A stretch of DNA of 64,000 bases from Kitagawia praeruptora (GCA_037693485.1 CM075351.1:99094001-99158000); one strand, 5' to 3'; positions 43,357 through 56,477 are shown, counted from the stretch's first letter. Notes: a model not told the origin generated them from the letters alone. A program made the numbers and translations.

Positions 43357-45842
43357 ACAAGTTTGGGTCCATGTGACTTAGAGACAGTTTTATCATAAAC
43401 AACATGCTTGTTAACTTTCTTAGTGTCAGTCTTCTTGTCACTGTTGGAAGTTTTAGAACCTGAGGTTTCAGACTTAGGTGACAAAGGTACCTTCCTAGCT
43501 TTAGGAGGACTTGAAGACTTTGACCTTGTGTAGTGTGTGTGAGAATTGTGACTGATACAACCATCAATGAACTGTCTTCTTAAATTAAAACAACTAGTCA
43601 TAACATTCATATTGCATGGCATACAGTCAAATTTATCACAGAAGGGTGCATCTCTATGTCTTAGAGGCACAGAACAATCATAGAAAGGTTTAGACACACT
43701 ACCAACAGGTTTCTTGCATGCATGAGTTAGATGATTGGTACTGAAACAGTTCTGACAAGTTTTCCTAGGGGCATTAGGCATATAAGCATAGTTGTTATCC
43801 TTGTTAATCCATAACTTGCCATTTCTGTTCTGTTTCTTTTTAGTCACTTCCTTTTCTGATTCACTCTTCCCAGCTGATACAAACTTAACAAACTTCTTAG
43901 GTCTTGGCCTATCAACTACTGGCTTCTTGGTCTTTGACTTGGCACTCTCACCCTTAGAGGATGCTTGCTGTTCACTAGATTGTGCCTCATCCTCATCATT
44001 CAACATTTGCTTGATGAGTAAGGCATCCTCATCAATTTCAAATGTTGATTCCTTAAAAATTGGATTTTCAGTTTTTCTCAAAATGTGAGGCACTTTCTCA
44101 TGAACAGCTGTGTCCTCTTCGATGACAGCATAGCCTTTCCTTTGTTTGAGAGAGTCATAGTCAAGTCCAATAGCTGCTTTAGGTTTAGCTTCAATTTTCT
44201 CACAGTAGGATTGCACTAAACCAGATGATTTCTTGAAAGTTTTAAGTTTGAATTCATTCTCAGCTAATTCATCCCTAAGAGCCTTCTCTACTTGACTAGC
44301 ACATAGAACCTTGTTCTCCAAATATTCAACTTCTTTCTTAAGGTTTTCTACTTGCATAGCAGTTAGCTCAAGTTCCTCATTCTTTTTGGTTAATACTTCA
44401 TTTCTAGTAGACAGTTTAGCAATCTCCTCATTAGCAGCAGTCATACTAGTATGAATATTAAACATTTCAACAGATAATTGTTCAATCATGGATTTGTATT
44501 CAGAAACAGACATGTCTATAGTAGTGAGATATGGTACCTGAGAATCAGATGAAGATGAGTCATCCTTGGAGTTGGCCATCAAGGCATAATTGCAGAATTC
44601 TTGTTCCTCTTCATCACTCTCAGAATCATCCCAACACTTCCCTTCAGCTATGTAGGCCTTACCATGTGTCTGCTTTTTCAGAAGGGCCTCATACTTAGCT
44701 TCTAGCTCAAGATAATCTCTATCCTTCTTTTTAGGCTTCTTGCATTCACTGGCAAAATGCCCTAGGTCATTGCATCTATAACACCTTACAGATGACCTAT
44801 CCACATAACCGGTTTTGAACTTATTTCTGTTTGGTTTCACAGGTGCCTTGTTCTTGTTGGCTGAATGGTTTTGAGTTTTGGGTTTGAAGGGTTGATTTCT
44901 TTTAAATCTGATGTTTGGAAATTTTCTGGCCATGAAAGCATATGAAGTATTTTCCATCCCATCAAGTTCTTCCAGAGTGTAAAACTCCTCTTCTTCTTCC
45001 TCCTTTTCCTCAACAGGTTCACTCACCCCAGCTTCAGTTTCTTCATCATCTGCCACCTCCTCTATCCTTAGTTGGCTTGTAGATGCTTCTAGGTCCAGGA
45101 TGGATTTGTTGACAATCAAGGCACATGATGTGTTTATCATCCTACCTTGGTTTGCTTGGATAGCCCTCTTCTGAAGCAACTCAAGTTCATGAGTCTTTAG
45201 GACTCCATAGAGTACATCATAGGTGACTTTGTTCAAATCTCTCTCTCTTAGGGAAATGACTCTTTGCTCCAGATGATTTGGTGAAGACAACAGAAATTTC
45301 ATATTTAACTCCTTGGTGCTGTAAACCTTTCCATTCATCTGCAACTCAGTAACTAGCTTGTGAAACCTTTCAAACATCTCAGTGATGCTTTCCTTGGGCT
45401 GTGCCATGAAAGCTTCATACTGTGTGACCAGTATCTGTTTCCTGTTTTCTTTAACCTCATCAGTCCCTTCACACAACACCTCAATGTGATCCCACATCTC
45501 TTTAGCAGACGTGCATGATGCAATGTTTGCAAACATTGACATATCCATGGAATCAATGATGAGCAACATGAGGTGGCTGTCAAGAGCAACCTTCTCCCTT
45601 TCTGACTCTATCCACTTTGATGGATCCTTGGCCTCATAAGCTCTAGGGATTGTTATGGTTCCAACAGTCTTCTCTGGTATCTCTTGTTGTGGAACAAAAG
45701 GACCATTCTTGAGAATCTCAGGATACAAGGGATGAGAGGCTTTGATGAACAACATCATCTTTATCTTCCAGAGGTTGAAGTTTTCTTTATCAAACTTAGG
45801 GACCTTCACCGTTCCTGTAGTCTTTGGTGTATTCGAACTCAT
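43335..45842 (-). CDS. gag: gag polyprotein
   Basis: The ATG at 45842 (MSSNTPKTTGTVKVPKFDKE) opens 835 codons; the frame is also open upstream into the LTR without need. The N-terminal half is the Copia gag/UBN2 region (FNLWKIKMMLFI; SAKEMWDHIEVLCEG; EMFERFHKLVTELQ). A CCHC zinc knuckle, CYRCNDLGHFASEC, sits at about 350-365. A coiled-coil stretch follows (LSVEMFNIHTSMTAANEEIA and beyond). A second Cys/His cluster, CQNCFSTNHLTHAC, lies near residue 690. The C-terminus, GPKLVWVPKEK, overlaps the first codons of pol by 22 bases in another frame. The protein would assemble the cytoplasmic virus-like particle and bind the element's RNA. Confidence 0.93.
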   Translation of the reverse strand: MSSNTPKTTGTVKVPKFDKENFNLWKIKMMLFIKASHPLYPEILKNGPFVPQQEIPEKTVGTITIPRAYEAKDPSKWIESEREKVALDSHLMLLIIDSMDMSMFANIASCTSAKEMWDHIEVLCEGTDEVKENRKQILVTQYEAFMAQPKESITEMFERFHKLVTELQMNGKVYSTKELNMKFLLSSPNHLEQRVISLRERDLNKVTYDVLYGVLKTHELELLQKRAIQANQGRMINTSCALIVNKSILDLEASTSQLRIEEVADDEETEAGVSEPVEEKEEEEEEFYTLEELDGMENTSYAFMARKFPNIRFKRNQPFKPKTQNHSANKNKAPVKPNRNKFKTGYVDRSSVRCYRCNDLGHFASECKKPKKKDRDYLELEAKYEALLKKQTHGKAYIAEGKCWDDSESDEEEQEFCNYALMANSKDDSSSSDSQVPYLTTIDMSVSEYKSMIEQLSVEMFNIHTSMTAANEEIAKLSTRNEVLTKKNEELELTAMQVENLKKEVEYLENKVLCASQVEKALRDELAENEFKLKTFKKSSGLVQSYCEKIEAKPKAAIGLDYDSLKQRKGYAVIEEDTAVHEKVPHILRKTENPIFKESTFEIDEDALLIKQMLNDEDEAQSSEQQASSKGESAKSKTKKPVVDRPRPKKFVKFVSAGKSESEKEVTKKKQNRNGKLWINKDNNYAYMPNAPRKTCQNCFSTNHLTHACKKPVGSVSKPFYDCSVPLRHRDAPFCDKFDCMPCNMNVMTSCFNLRRQFIDGCISHNSHTHYTRSKSSSPPKARKVPLSPKSETSGSKTSNSDKKTDTKKVNKHVVYDKTVSKSHGPKLVWVPKEK

Positions 45843-45873
45843 GATCGTTTCTCTGTTTTTGAATAAACAGCCC

Positions 45874-45885
45874 GCTCTGATACCA
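45874..45885 (-). other. Primer binding site, initiator tRNA-Met
   Basis: The minus strand reads TGGTATCAGAGC, an exact match to the usual plant initiator-Met primer site, two bases inside the 5' LTR. Confidence 0.95.
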
Positions 45886-45887
45886 CT

Positions 45888-47180
45888 TGTTGAGTATTGA
45901 ACACGGTAAAAGAATACAGAGGGGGGGGGGTGAATGGATTCTTGAACTTTTCTTGGATTGAGTCTGTGTAGCAGATAAGTGCCTGTGTGTGCAGAAATTA
46001 AGGTGCGGATAAATAAACAACACAAGACACAATATCACTTTAATCTAATGTATATTAGATAAAGGTTGCTACAATCTGTGAATACAAATGGTAGTATTCT
46101 CAGCTTCGTTTTTCTCAGAGAGATATAGCTTACAGTGTATGAAAAACTTGACTCACAAAAGTTACTAAGTTATGAAGTGAGGCTGTGTCCTTATAGAACA
46201 TGGATACAGCCTGCTTACTACAAATAAGGTAGCTAAAACACATTACTTTCTAGTCTGTCTATCCTTTTTGAGTAAGTGTCCAAACGGTTACAGACTTGAC
46301 TTTGCAAAGCCTGTTTAGATCCACTTCTTTAGCTCCTTGTCTCTTCTATATCTCTCCAAGCTTCCTTGTAGGCTTTCCAGAGCACGTTACAGGTTGTGGT
46401 CCATAATGTGCATTGGCTTGTTGCAGGTTTCTGACTTGTACAATTTCTTCAGTATTTTGTCTCCAAGAATGTATTCGAGAAGTGACTAAGTAAGTGATTC
46501 GAGAACTAGAATTGACTTGATCGATAACTCTGAGTTCTCGAATACTGTTATAGTGACATATCGAACCACTTCTCGAATAGCTCTTTTCCATCAGGATTCC
46601 TTGAGTTGTCGAATAGAGCATTTGACTTATCGAATCCTCGAGTTGTCGAATAGCTTTCTGAGTCTTTGAGATATCGAATGGAACTTTGACTTGTTGACTC
46701 TTTGAGAACTCGAATACCATCTTGACTTGTTGACTTCTTGAGTTCTCGAATAGAGTAGTAGACATATCGAATCCCTGAGATATCGAATGAGATATCGAAC
46801 AGTGTATTCAGAGATATCGAATAGTGTCTTGAGATATCGAATCTCTGACTTCTCGAATGCTGGACTTCTCAAATAGACAAATATACTTCTCGAATTGGTA
46901 CTTAGGCAAATTCTTCATTTCTTCAAATCCCAACTGTGATTATTTGGCAGTCTTTAACTCCTTGCTTGAGGCATGAACCATGGAACTTCTTTCAAGCATT
47001 ATTCTAGACTCTATTTGTACAGTTTCACAACTAGGATTTGATGCCTATTACAAGTACAATACAAACAGAAACTCTACAACTAGAGGTTCCCTCAGTTAAG
47101 AGGTCATGTAAGTAATGCAAAGCATTACAAACAATTAGGCTTGTTATTAGATGTATACAGGCATGCCTCTGTAACTAACA
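45888..47180 (-). repeat. 5' LTR of the Sirevirus-like element
   Basis: 1293 bp, the same ends and motif array as the LTR at 33027-34322, with a run of 10 G (45921-45930). It should carry the element's promoter. I did not settle on a TATA box. Confidence 0.96.
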
Positions 47181-47185
47181 GACGT

Positions 47186-48075
47186 ACTATTTATGATGGT
47201 GTTTTGCCAATATATGATGGCGTGTTGACCACATATGATGGTTTTATGGATCATTGATGATGTTTTTTGTCACTTTAGATGGCTATGAATGTCATGAATT
47301 TTTCGGTTATTATTTAAATATATAAAATTATATTTTTCCTTTTATTAGTATTAAAGGGGTTGCTTTTAATTATGAGTTACATTTTCTAAAATATGGTATT
47401 TGACTTTTTGATCAAATATTCATATTAAAATTTGAAATTCCATCACATTATTAATATATTTTTATTAATTTATTAACTTTTTAAATCCTTATTAGGTGAT
47501 ACTTTTATTTATATTTAAATTTGATTATTTTTAAACTCGTGTTTGAGAACGTAGTTCTAAAATTACGAATATATTTTTTGTTTAATGTTTAAATAGGTGT
47601 CTAAACAAAAGTATCTCTTTGGTTAGATTTATATTTTTTATATACTATAATATTTTCTAAAAAAATATTATTATTATTATTTTGTTCTAAAGTGATTTAC
47701 TTTCTTTGTTTTTTGTTTTTCAAGTCAACTATTACGTTTGTAGGTATTCTCTTTTCAAATATTAAGATTTTATTGTCTAAGTGCCTGGAGGCAACATGTG
47801 TGCCTTTCGGTTAGATGATAAATTTTCTTGAATGAAAGAAACTCCTTTTCCCGATTATTGTATCTCAATACAATTCATGTTGGAAAAAGTCATTCTTGAC
47901 AAAAAAAAAAGAAACTAAAATAGTAATATAAGTAAAAATATTCGATATGGAATTCAATACAAAAAAACTAGTTGGAATTATTCAAGTATTTTACCTAGTC
48001 AGCATCCAAACTTTAAATTAATTTATCTGAGATGCTCGCGTAATTAATTTATAATTTATTAATAGTCCCATAAGT
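47186..48075. other. AT-rich spacer
   Basis: No gene seen. A phrase duplicated as ATGATGG/TATGATG occurs four times at 47195-47280. The rest is simple AT-rich DNA. Confidence 0.5.
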
Positions 48076-48442
48076 TCTATGGAGTACTCATATAATCGGA
48101 GTACTTGGAGTACACATTCAAAATATTTTAAATTTTTATTTTGCAAATCTTTTTATATGAATATTATAATTTCATTGATAATCTTGAAAATCATGTATGT
48201 TTTGCAATATGTTCATCTTGAAAATCCTTTATGTTTTGCAACAAGAACATATATGTTTTGCAACCCAAATGTGTTTCGCAGAACAATTCGTTTTGTAATA
48301 TTTTATTAGTAAAACATACAAAATTTTCAAAATTTTCGATGAAATAGTGATATTCATGTAATAAGCTTTGCAAAATAATAAAGTTTGCAAAATTTTGAAT
48401 GCAAAATGTATACGTACTCCAATTAAATGAGTACTCCATATA
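48076..48442. mobile_element. Inverted-repeat (MITE-like) element
   Basis: The left end TATGGAGTACTCATATAATC is matched inverted by the right end (reverse complement TATGGAGTACTCATTTAATT), followed on both sides by GGAGTAC. Inner blocks AAAACATACA and TGTATGTTTTG, and repeated TTTTGCAA, continue the symmetry. Target duplication not resolved. Confidence 0.65.
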
Positions 48443-51400
48443 ACTTTACTCGTCTCATACATACATTTGAAATCTCAAAATTATTGAACTTTTATTAAAC
48501 TAAGTTTTAAAGTTTCTATTCGAACTTGAATTTATTCTACTTTTGTTAAGACGAGTTTCAAGCTTCAAGTGATCAAATTTTTGTTCAGTTGGTTTTGGGC
48601 TCTTTTCGGCGACCTCTCTCCGACTATCTCTTTCTCTTACCCTTTGTGATTTTTTGTAATTTTCTATAGAAATTATGCCTCTTCTTCAAATCAAGCTAAA
48701 AATTGTGATTCTACTGTTGATATTATGTCTTCATCAAATTTTACTCTTCATCTTTCTTTTTTTATCCGAATTAATCCTTAAATTTATGTATTGAAATTAC
48801 TGTTCTTGAGATTTAGTTTCCTATACAGATCTTTTAAGGATTTGTTTTTTGATTCTGCAGTATGTTTATTAGATAATTAGTTGCAGTCCTAAAGTATATC
48901 CTACATTTTCTGGTTCCACTATAAAATCATATAACACTTAAAATGTTTAATTGTTTGTTAGTACAAAAGTTTAATTTCGACACGAGTTCAAATGAGTACA
49001 TATGCTCAAGTTTTAGTTGGATTGAATGTAATCGACTTGTTTTAAGTCTGAGTTTTGTTTATTTTTTAAAACATGTTTCATATTTTATTGGTGTTTTATG
49101 TCATAAGAAGCGAATCTTATGCTCAAAATTTTATGTAGGCCTTTTTTATTCTACTACAAAACCAAATTAGTAATAAGTTGTTTTTAGCTACAGAAATTTT
49201 GATTTTATTGTAGACTTTTAAATATACCTTTTTTTGCTTTGATTCGTTATTTTTTGTTAATTTTTTAGTTAATTATATTCTATATTATTTTTAGCTTGAA
49301 CTGTCTCAGACTAATAACGACAAAATCAGGATTTTGAAGAGAATTATGACAAAACGATGACAGTGACATCGATATCAAAGACAAAGATGAGGATCAGGAT
49401 GGAGAAGATGATTATAACGAAGAATCTGGATGTAGAAGGTGATTATGTTGGTTGAAGCGGACGATTCTAAATTTTTTTAGAAAGAAGGTTTACAGATGTG
49501 CCTAGGGGAAAGGGAAAAAAAAATCTTACCAACAAGTCATTGCCATCAAAGAGAGAGAAACAAAAAGTGTGTGTGGGAGTCCCAACCAAAACAAAACGAA
49601 ACCAGTAAAAAAGATTCAACCAAAATCAATTTTCACCAAAGAAAATCCAACCAATATGAAGAAGAAAAGACAATGGATACAATTTTTTTTTAGAGAATTC
49701 ATCTAAACTGATTCGAAAAAAAGCAACAATCATGATCAAAATCATCCAAGAAAAAAAACATAATCGATTTGAATAAGTAGAAGACAAGAATAAAAAATTT
49801 GAAACACATGTTTTAAACCCAACAATTTTGTAAGATCTTGCAACTATACCAGCAGTCATGATTTTCAACATCCTTAGACAATAATCCTATATTATCTCCA
49901 ACCCAGAATGATGCTTGGTCCCTGGGTGTTGGTTCCAGAAGTTGTGCACCACTTGGTTCTTGTACACCACATGGTTTTCCTGCTATCACGTCTAAATTTA
50001 AATACATTCGTGACTGGGGTTCCACCACATGGATCTTTTTCTTGGAGCACATTCTTCACTGTTTCCTGCAGAATTAAATTTTCAATTAATTAATAATTGA
50101 AACAAAATTAAATTGAACCTTTCATACGTAACCTAGATTATTTCACAATTAATTTTTACGCTTACCTTTCATAAGATATATTCATAATGGATAAACCATT
50201 CATGTAAAATCAAGTTGATCTTCTTGTGCCACAATAGACTATTAAATAATATCTTGATCAAATCTTAATACCAAAAAAATCTAAAATCGAACTTGATTCA
50301 ATTTGGCTTATCGACACACCCAAAATGTAATTAAATAAAAGTTAATTCAAGATTAAAAGTAACAATATCCTATACTATATATTTATACTTACATTACCCA
50401 AAATCATATTCTGAATCAAGTTCAAATTTTGGTTTACACAAAAAATTCAAACTAAAATTCTTTGAGTTAAATAGACATGATAATTTGGGATGATTTAAAA
50501 ATGAAATCATAATAAAGTAATATTCATCAATTTGTAAAATGACCCCTTCCCCAACATATATACACAAATATATGTTATAAATTGATTTATGGATGATTAC
50601 TTACCAACTAAGTTGATTCAAATAAATGTTAAGATGCTTAACATTTTTTAGGCATAATAGGGAAGATTGGTCGACAAATTGGGTAAACATTGGATAAATC
50701 TGGGAATAATTAATAAAAACATAACACTACAATTTTAAAGATTATATTATTTTTGTTTGTGATGGTATTATTGGGGTTATAAATAATAAGTATCGGAGGA
50801 TTTGCACTATAACTTTTCGAAGTTTGTTTTCTTAGATGGAAAGAGAGTTATGGAAGAGAAATGTATGGGGATAAGAGTAGAAATTTAGATATATATGAGA
50901 AACAAAATAATGATGAGAAGTGAGTGGAGGAGGAAAATCTAGGATTTTCAGCACATAAACACAGTGAAAAAATGTTATTTAAAATCATAATCCTAAAGGA
51001 TTTGGGTTTTGGACACATAAACACACCGAAAATATAATATATAAAATCAGAATCGTAAAATCCTATCTAAGGATCTATGCAAAAATTGTTAATTCCAAGG
51101 CTCTGAAACTTACTAGTTGATTGAAGCGGAGAATGGAAGATCTATGAATCCCAACAAACCTTGCTTCATAATTTTCGTCTCTACAGTATTTAAACGATGA
51201 CTTGTGAATCGTCGTATGATCTACAAAAAGGAGTATACATTAGTCTCATCTCTGTCGCTCTATCTATATATTTCTCTTTCTTCCTCCCGAGCGGCTAGAG
51301 ATTTCATTATATGATATGCTGAGAATGAGGCACAATTCATGTTTATATAGTGGCACGGGAAAATTTTCAAAACCCTAATTCTGTTAGATGTGTTATTAAA

Positions 51401-51639
51401 ATTACCAGTTTAACCTTAGATCTACCCTTCTTTCTAACAAATATTAACAATTTTACAAGTAATACATTTAGTTAACTAATTATAACATTTTTTTTAGGCC
51501 TAAGTAGTTATAAGATAGTAATACCTTCGTAAATAATATATTTGCGTGCATAGTTATTTTTAAATTTTTATTATAATTAAAAATTTTAGTAGGATATGAA
51601 ATTAGATTTACTCGATTTTTATTTAGACAACATGCAATA
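48443..51639. other. Intergenic stretch, no confident gene
   Basis: AT-rich DNA with isolated exon-like patches. Minus strand 49813-50052 is open (IHVVEPQSRMYLNLDVIAG) and preceded by TTCTGCAG, an acceptor-like site. A small minus-strand frame with ATG at about 51166 reads MKQGLLGFIDLPFSASIN. The two cannot be joined directly without making a stop. A Glu/Asp-rich frame lies near 49370-49440. These could be decayed gene parts; I cannot name a family. Confidence 0.35.
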
Positions 51640-52924
51640 TGTAACGCCCCCAAATCCGCCCTGTCCAGGGACCCGGGTCGTCACATCAGGTCTCAGCATC
51701 CTGCAACACACGTTAGCTCAATAATAATACAATCTTTATTACAACGGAGCAGAACAGCCCCACTCCACATATCCAAGATCGGTCTCGCACTTTATTACAA
51801 TACGAATTATTACATCTCTGGATAATATCTTTCAAAAGTCTTTAAAGGTAAAGAAGATAAAAGGTTCCAGCTGGCCATTCTAGTCCTTGTCAGCATAGCC
51901 TGGAGCTTTTCCCTTGCCTCTGGATCCCTGGCTGGACGTCTCACATCTTTCTTTCTTGACAGCTGAACAAATGTTGTAAAGCAAGAGTGAGCAACTATGG
52001 TGCTCAGCAAATTCTCTCCTTGCTCGGTACATGAATATAGTAACATATATACCGAAAGAAATACTCGAATTTAAGAAACAATTAAGATATCAGAAATCTG
52101 ACAATTTGACTCAAGACTCGTCTCGAAAATAGAATACTCAAAATGACTCTTTTTGTGAAACTCTGATGACTCATGATAAAAGAATAACTGGTCTTCCATC
52201 CTTTCGGTATCTCGGCGAGGCGATCAACTATCCGACTGGGAATACCGTCCTCCAATGACACCGCACTTCGCCCGATCACGGCTACAATACGATATCAACG
52301 AATATAATATATAGTATGAATGCTAGCATCATAGTGGGTGATTATATCAACCCTGGCATCATAGTGCCTAAATATTCTCGTGTCCTCATAAAGGTACACA
52401 AGTCCCTCTTTCTCTAAATGGGCCTCTTTCCCAAAATTGACCAGTAGAATACAGAATTCCTGAACATTTAATGAATTGATATTTTGAAATAAACATCACA
52501 AGAAAATATGTAATTGATCTGGAGGACTGCCAGTTTTACTCAATGTACCACCAATCCGAACAATGGACTGATGTAACTCTCAATAAATATGTTTTAATTG
52601 ATTGACACGAACAAAGTGCCAACCCTTGACAAGAAAGGTAACTATCTCGAAATAATGAGAATAGTCTTAAAATGAAACATAATGAGTCGTACTGAACAAG
52701 TAGTACTACTCGAATAATTATAACACTCCAAATTGATGAACGTTAAATAGAATATTTTTCATTCGATCCAAGAGTAAAACTCTAACAAATTTTAAATAGC
52801 CAATTCCCTATTGATTGATTCGAACGATGAACCAATTAAAAGATAATCAATAAATGTTGTCGAACTGGTACAATAAATTCGACTGAGAAGAATGAATTTA
52901 ACTATCTCGAACAAGTGAGAATAG

Positions 52925-54221
52925 TGTTGAGTATTAATACAGTAAAAGAATACAAAGGGGGGAAGGTGAATGGATTCTTGAACTTTTCTTGTTCTTGAGT
53001 CTATGTAGCAAGATAGGTGTTTGTGTGTGCAAGGATATGAGTGCGGATAAAAACAACACAAGACACAATATCACTTTAATTTAATATTGTATTAGATAAA
53101 GGTTGCTACAATCTGTGAATACAAATGATAGTATTCTCAGCTTCTTTTTTTTTCCCAGAGAGATATGACTTACAATATATGAAAAACTTGACTCTTCTCA
53201 AATTTAACAACTAAGGAAGTGAGGTTGTATCCTTATAGAACATGGATACAACCTACTTACTGCAAATAAAGTAGCTGAACAAATTACTTTCTAGTCTGTC
53301 TATCCTTTTTGAGTAAGTGTCCAAACGGTTACAGATTTGACTTTGCAAAGCCTGTTCAGATCAACTTCTTTAGCCCCTTGTCTCTTCTATATCTCTCCAA
53401 GCTTCCTTGTAGGCTTTCCAGAGCACATTACAGATTGTGGTCCATAAAGTGCATTGGCTTGTTGCAGGCTTCTGACTTGTACAATTTCTTCAGTATTTTG
53501 TCTCCAAGAATGTATTCGGTAAGTGACTAAGTAAGTGGTTCGAGAACTAGGATTGGCTTGATCGATAACTCTGAGTTCTCGAATACTGTTATATGACATA
53601 TCGAGTCACTTCTCGAATAGTTCTTTTCTCTGAAAATCCTTGAGTTGTCGAATAGAGCATTTTGACATGTCGAATCCCTGAGATATCGAATAGCTTTCTG
53701 AGTCCTTGAGATATTGAATGGAACTTTGACTTGTTGACTCTTTGAGAACTCGAATACCACTTTGACTTGTTGACTTCTTGAGTTCTCGAATAGAGCAGTA
53801 GACATATCGAATCTCTGAGATATCGAATGAGATATCGAACAGTGTATTCAGAGATATCGAATAGTGTCTTAAGATATCGAATCCCTGACTTCTCGAATGC
53901 TGGACTTCTCGAATAGACAAAACTACTTCTCGAATTGGTACTTAGACAAATTCTTCATTTCTTCAAATCCCAACTGTGATTTATTTGACAGTCTTCATCT
54001 CTTTGCTTGAGGCATGAACCTTGGAACTTCTTTCAAGCATTATTCTTAACTCAATAAGTACAGTTACACAGCTAGAATCTGATGCCTACTTCAAGTACAG
54101 AACAAGTAGAAACTCTACAACTAGAGGTTCCCTCAGTTAAGAGGTCATGTAGGTAATGCAAAGCATTACAAACAATTAGGCTTGTTATTAGAGTTAAACA
54201 AGCATGTCTCTGTGACTAACA
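52925..54221 (-). mobile_element. Solo LTR of the Sirevirus-like family
   Basis: It aligns end to end with the LTRs at 33027 and 45888, from TGTTGAGTATTAATACAG to CTCTGTGACTAACA, and includes the TCGA-motif array (53510-53935). A perfect duplication AATAG lies at 52920-52924 and 54222-54226. Differences from the full-length element's LTRs are scattered (several per hundred bases), so this is an older insertion, now reduced by LTR-LTR recombination. The ORFs in it are array translations. Confidence 0.95.
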
Positions 54222-55439
54222 AATAGTTCCACTGAATCGAAATAAATAGTCGTCTCGAATTAAAGAGACTGACCCGATAGAAACGAAATTGCTTCTACGC
54301 TTATAGGGAATGTATTTCGCAAGTAAACTAATTCTATCAGTAACGTAATATCTAACAAGAAAATAATACTCAAAAGAATTATTGCATCGTTAGGAGCAGC
54401 AAATAAATCTCATAATTGATAGCTCGAAAATAATCAAGAAATGAAATAATACGAACAAAAATACAAAGTTTCTGAGAGTTAGGGTAGGAATGAACTTGCC
54501 TCTGTCTCGATGCTAAATGCTACCAAGTAAATAAAAGCGTTACCCGCGAGCAAGATTCTCAAGTCTCAAAAAGAATTTCTATAATTAATTATCAAAACGA
54601 TTTTAGTACTCGGGTAAGGAGTTAATCATGTACTATCAAAATAATTCGGTAATCATGCTCTTGATAACTAAATAATTCTCGAACAAATAATTGGGAATAT
54701 TCTCGTAAGTTTAAAATCTCATTGATGCCTTATTTGCAAAGTATAATGAATTAAAGGGAGACTCTATTTGAATTTCCTATAATTTTAAATAAATCGGGTT
54801 TAAGGTATTGCGATATCCGAAATAAGATTAAACGTGAAAATCTCGCTCTAATTAATCGTAAGGGAGATTTTCAAAATGGTCTCTAATTTATCTCTAGATT
54901 GTCGCTAACTATTAATTATTTAAAACGTACTTCTAAATTAAATTGGTTCTCGCAATTCACATCTCAAAATGAGAAGACATTTATAAAATTCTCTTTAATT
55001 AGCTAGGATCCACCACTTATCGAAAAAGAAATGTCTAAATGATTTAAGTCCAATAATATGATTCATTATTTATTCTCAAATTCAAGAATCCAATATTTAA
55101 CCAAATTTAAATCCATAATTATTGCTACTCTAAATAAATCAAGGCTCTATTATTCTACTTTTATTATAAAACCATTTAATCTCCTTACTTGTTCAAAATT
55201 AAATCCTCATAAAATTCTTATCTCTCTTTTTCTTTTTACTAAAATAAATCCAACAATTTTCAAAACTCCCAATTTTAAATCTAATTACAATCCATTCTAA
55301 TTAACAACCAAATTTCCCAATTAATCAATTAATACATAAATAATCCAATTTATTATTATTATTATTATTATTTAAAATTTCAACACCACCACCGACCACC
55401 ACTGTAGTGGTTGCCGGCCGGACGCCGTGACGGTGCCGG

Positions 55440-55770
55440 CGGCTTCCACCACCACCACTGCCTCTCTCTTTCTTCTCTCTCTCACTCTCTCTCTCTCTCT
55501 CACTCTTATCATCTCCCCCCCCCTCTCTCCCCTCGCCCTTCTCTTTATCTCCTCTCTCGAACCTCTCATATCTCTCTCGGTCTCGTCTCACTCTCTCCCT
55601 CCGCCTTCTCTCTCTATCTCTCCGCCTCCTCTCTTTATCTCTCTTCGCGTCAAACTCTCTCTGCCTCCCCTCGAATCTCCCTCGATCTCTCCATGTCTCT
55701 CTCCCCGTCTTTCCCTCTAATTCCCCTCTCTCCCTTCGATCTCTGCTTCTCCCTCCCTGCTCGCACCTCA
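55440..55770. repeat. Polypyrimidine (CTCT-rich) tract in the giant LTR
   Basis: Over 300 bases are almost purely C and T on the plus strand, with CTCTCT repeats, interrupted by short phrases such as CCTCGAATCTCC. A related tract recurs in the second LTR copy at 63135-63450. The long frames on both strands here (55325-55896) are low-complexity translations (Ser/Leu/Pro or Arg/Glu) and not genes. Confidence 0.85.
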
Positions 55771-56470
55771 CCTCCGACAAACACCCACCACCGTCGGCCA
55801 CTACCAACGCCGCGGTGGTGCTCCTCCCCCAACTCCGACATGCAATCCAATCCACCCCTTAATTTACCAATTCCACATATTGTTATACTCAATTAAATCC
55901 AAACTCATTACATCACACTAAATTAAAAGGGTTCTAATTAAAATTTTAAAACCCTAATTTATAAAACTTAATACACATTTTTTCACACAACCAATATCAT
56001 ACAAAATGAATAAAAGGGATTTTAAATCTTGAAACTCATACCCTTTTTTGATAAAAATCACTTTTAAAGCTTGATCTTAAAACCAACTCCTTGAAACTCC
56101 TTAGATATGGATATCAATATGTAGGATTTTTAAAGGACTACCAAAATAAACTTTGCATGTAAGATCAACCTATTATTTTAGTAGATATAGGCTTGGTAAG
56201 GTGTGCTTTAATGGAGGAGAGAGGAAATATGTATATGGTGATGGTTTTGAGTTTCTCTTTTTTTTTTTCTAATGGAGAAAAGAGAAATGACTTCTCTTGA
56301 GTTTTGTTTTCCATAAATATATAGATATATAGATAGAGTATTGGTGGGTGGGCTCTTAATGGATTGGAGTAATTTGGGCCACTCTTGATCCAATAGCTAG
56401 AATAAATATCTTCTCAATATTTTGAATAAATGCTTGCAATTAGAAAACAATACTAAATAAAATGTTAGAA

Positions 56471-56477
<7 letters not shown>

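Larger units (their letters stand above)
33027..47180 (-). mobile_element. Full-length Copia/Sirevirus-like LTR retrotransposon, 14.15 kb
   Basis: A perfect 5-bp duplication GACGT (33022-33026, 47181-47185) brackets two LTRs of 1296 and 1293 bp. The element reads on the minus strand: 5' LTR at 45888-47180, primer site, gag, protease-integrase-RT-RNase H (the Copia order), a long extra ORF, polypurine tract, 3' LTR at 33027-34322. Comparing the LTRs by eye, I found four substitutions (near 33548, 33947, 34012, 34158 and their partners) and a G-run of 13 against 10. That is about 0.3 percent, so a young insertion. The extra ORF after pol, the gag with zinc knuckle and the size all point to the Sirevirus lineage. 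It cannot currently encode a full pol because of one nonsense codon. Confidence 0.95.

Noticed and set aside
49813..51190. Two-exon minus-strand gene joining 51166-51115 to 50064-49813
   Set aside because: The best donor and acceptor create an immediate stop, and neither piece resembles a known protein.
55325..55896. Overlapping ORFs of 161-176 aa on both strands, and their copies at 62992-63578
   Set aside because: Low-complexity Arg/Glu or Ser/Leu/Pro frames produced by the CT/GA tract; stops are avoided because of base composition.
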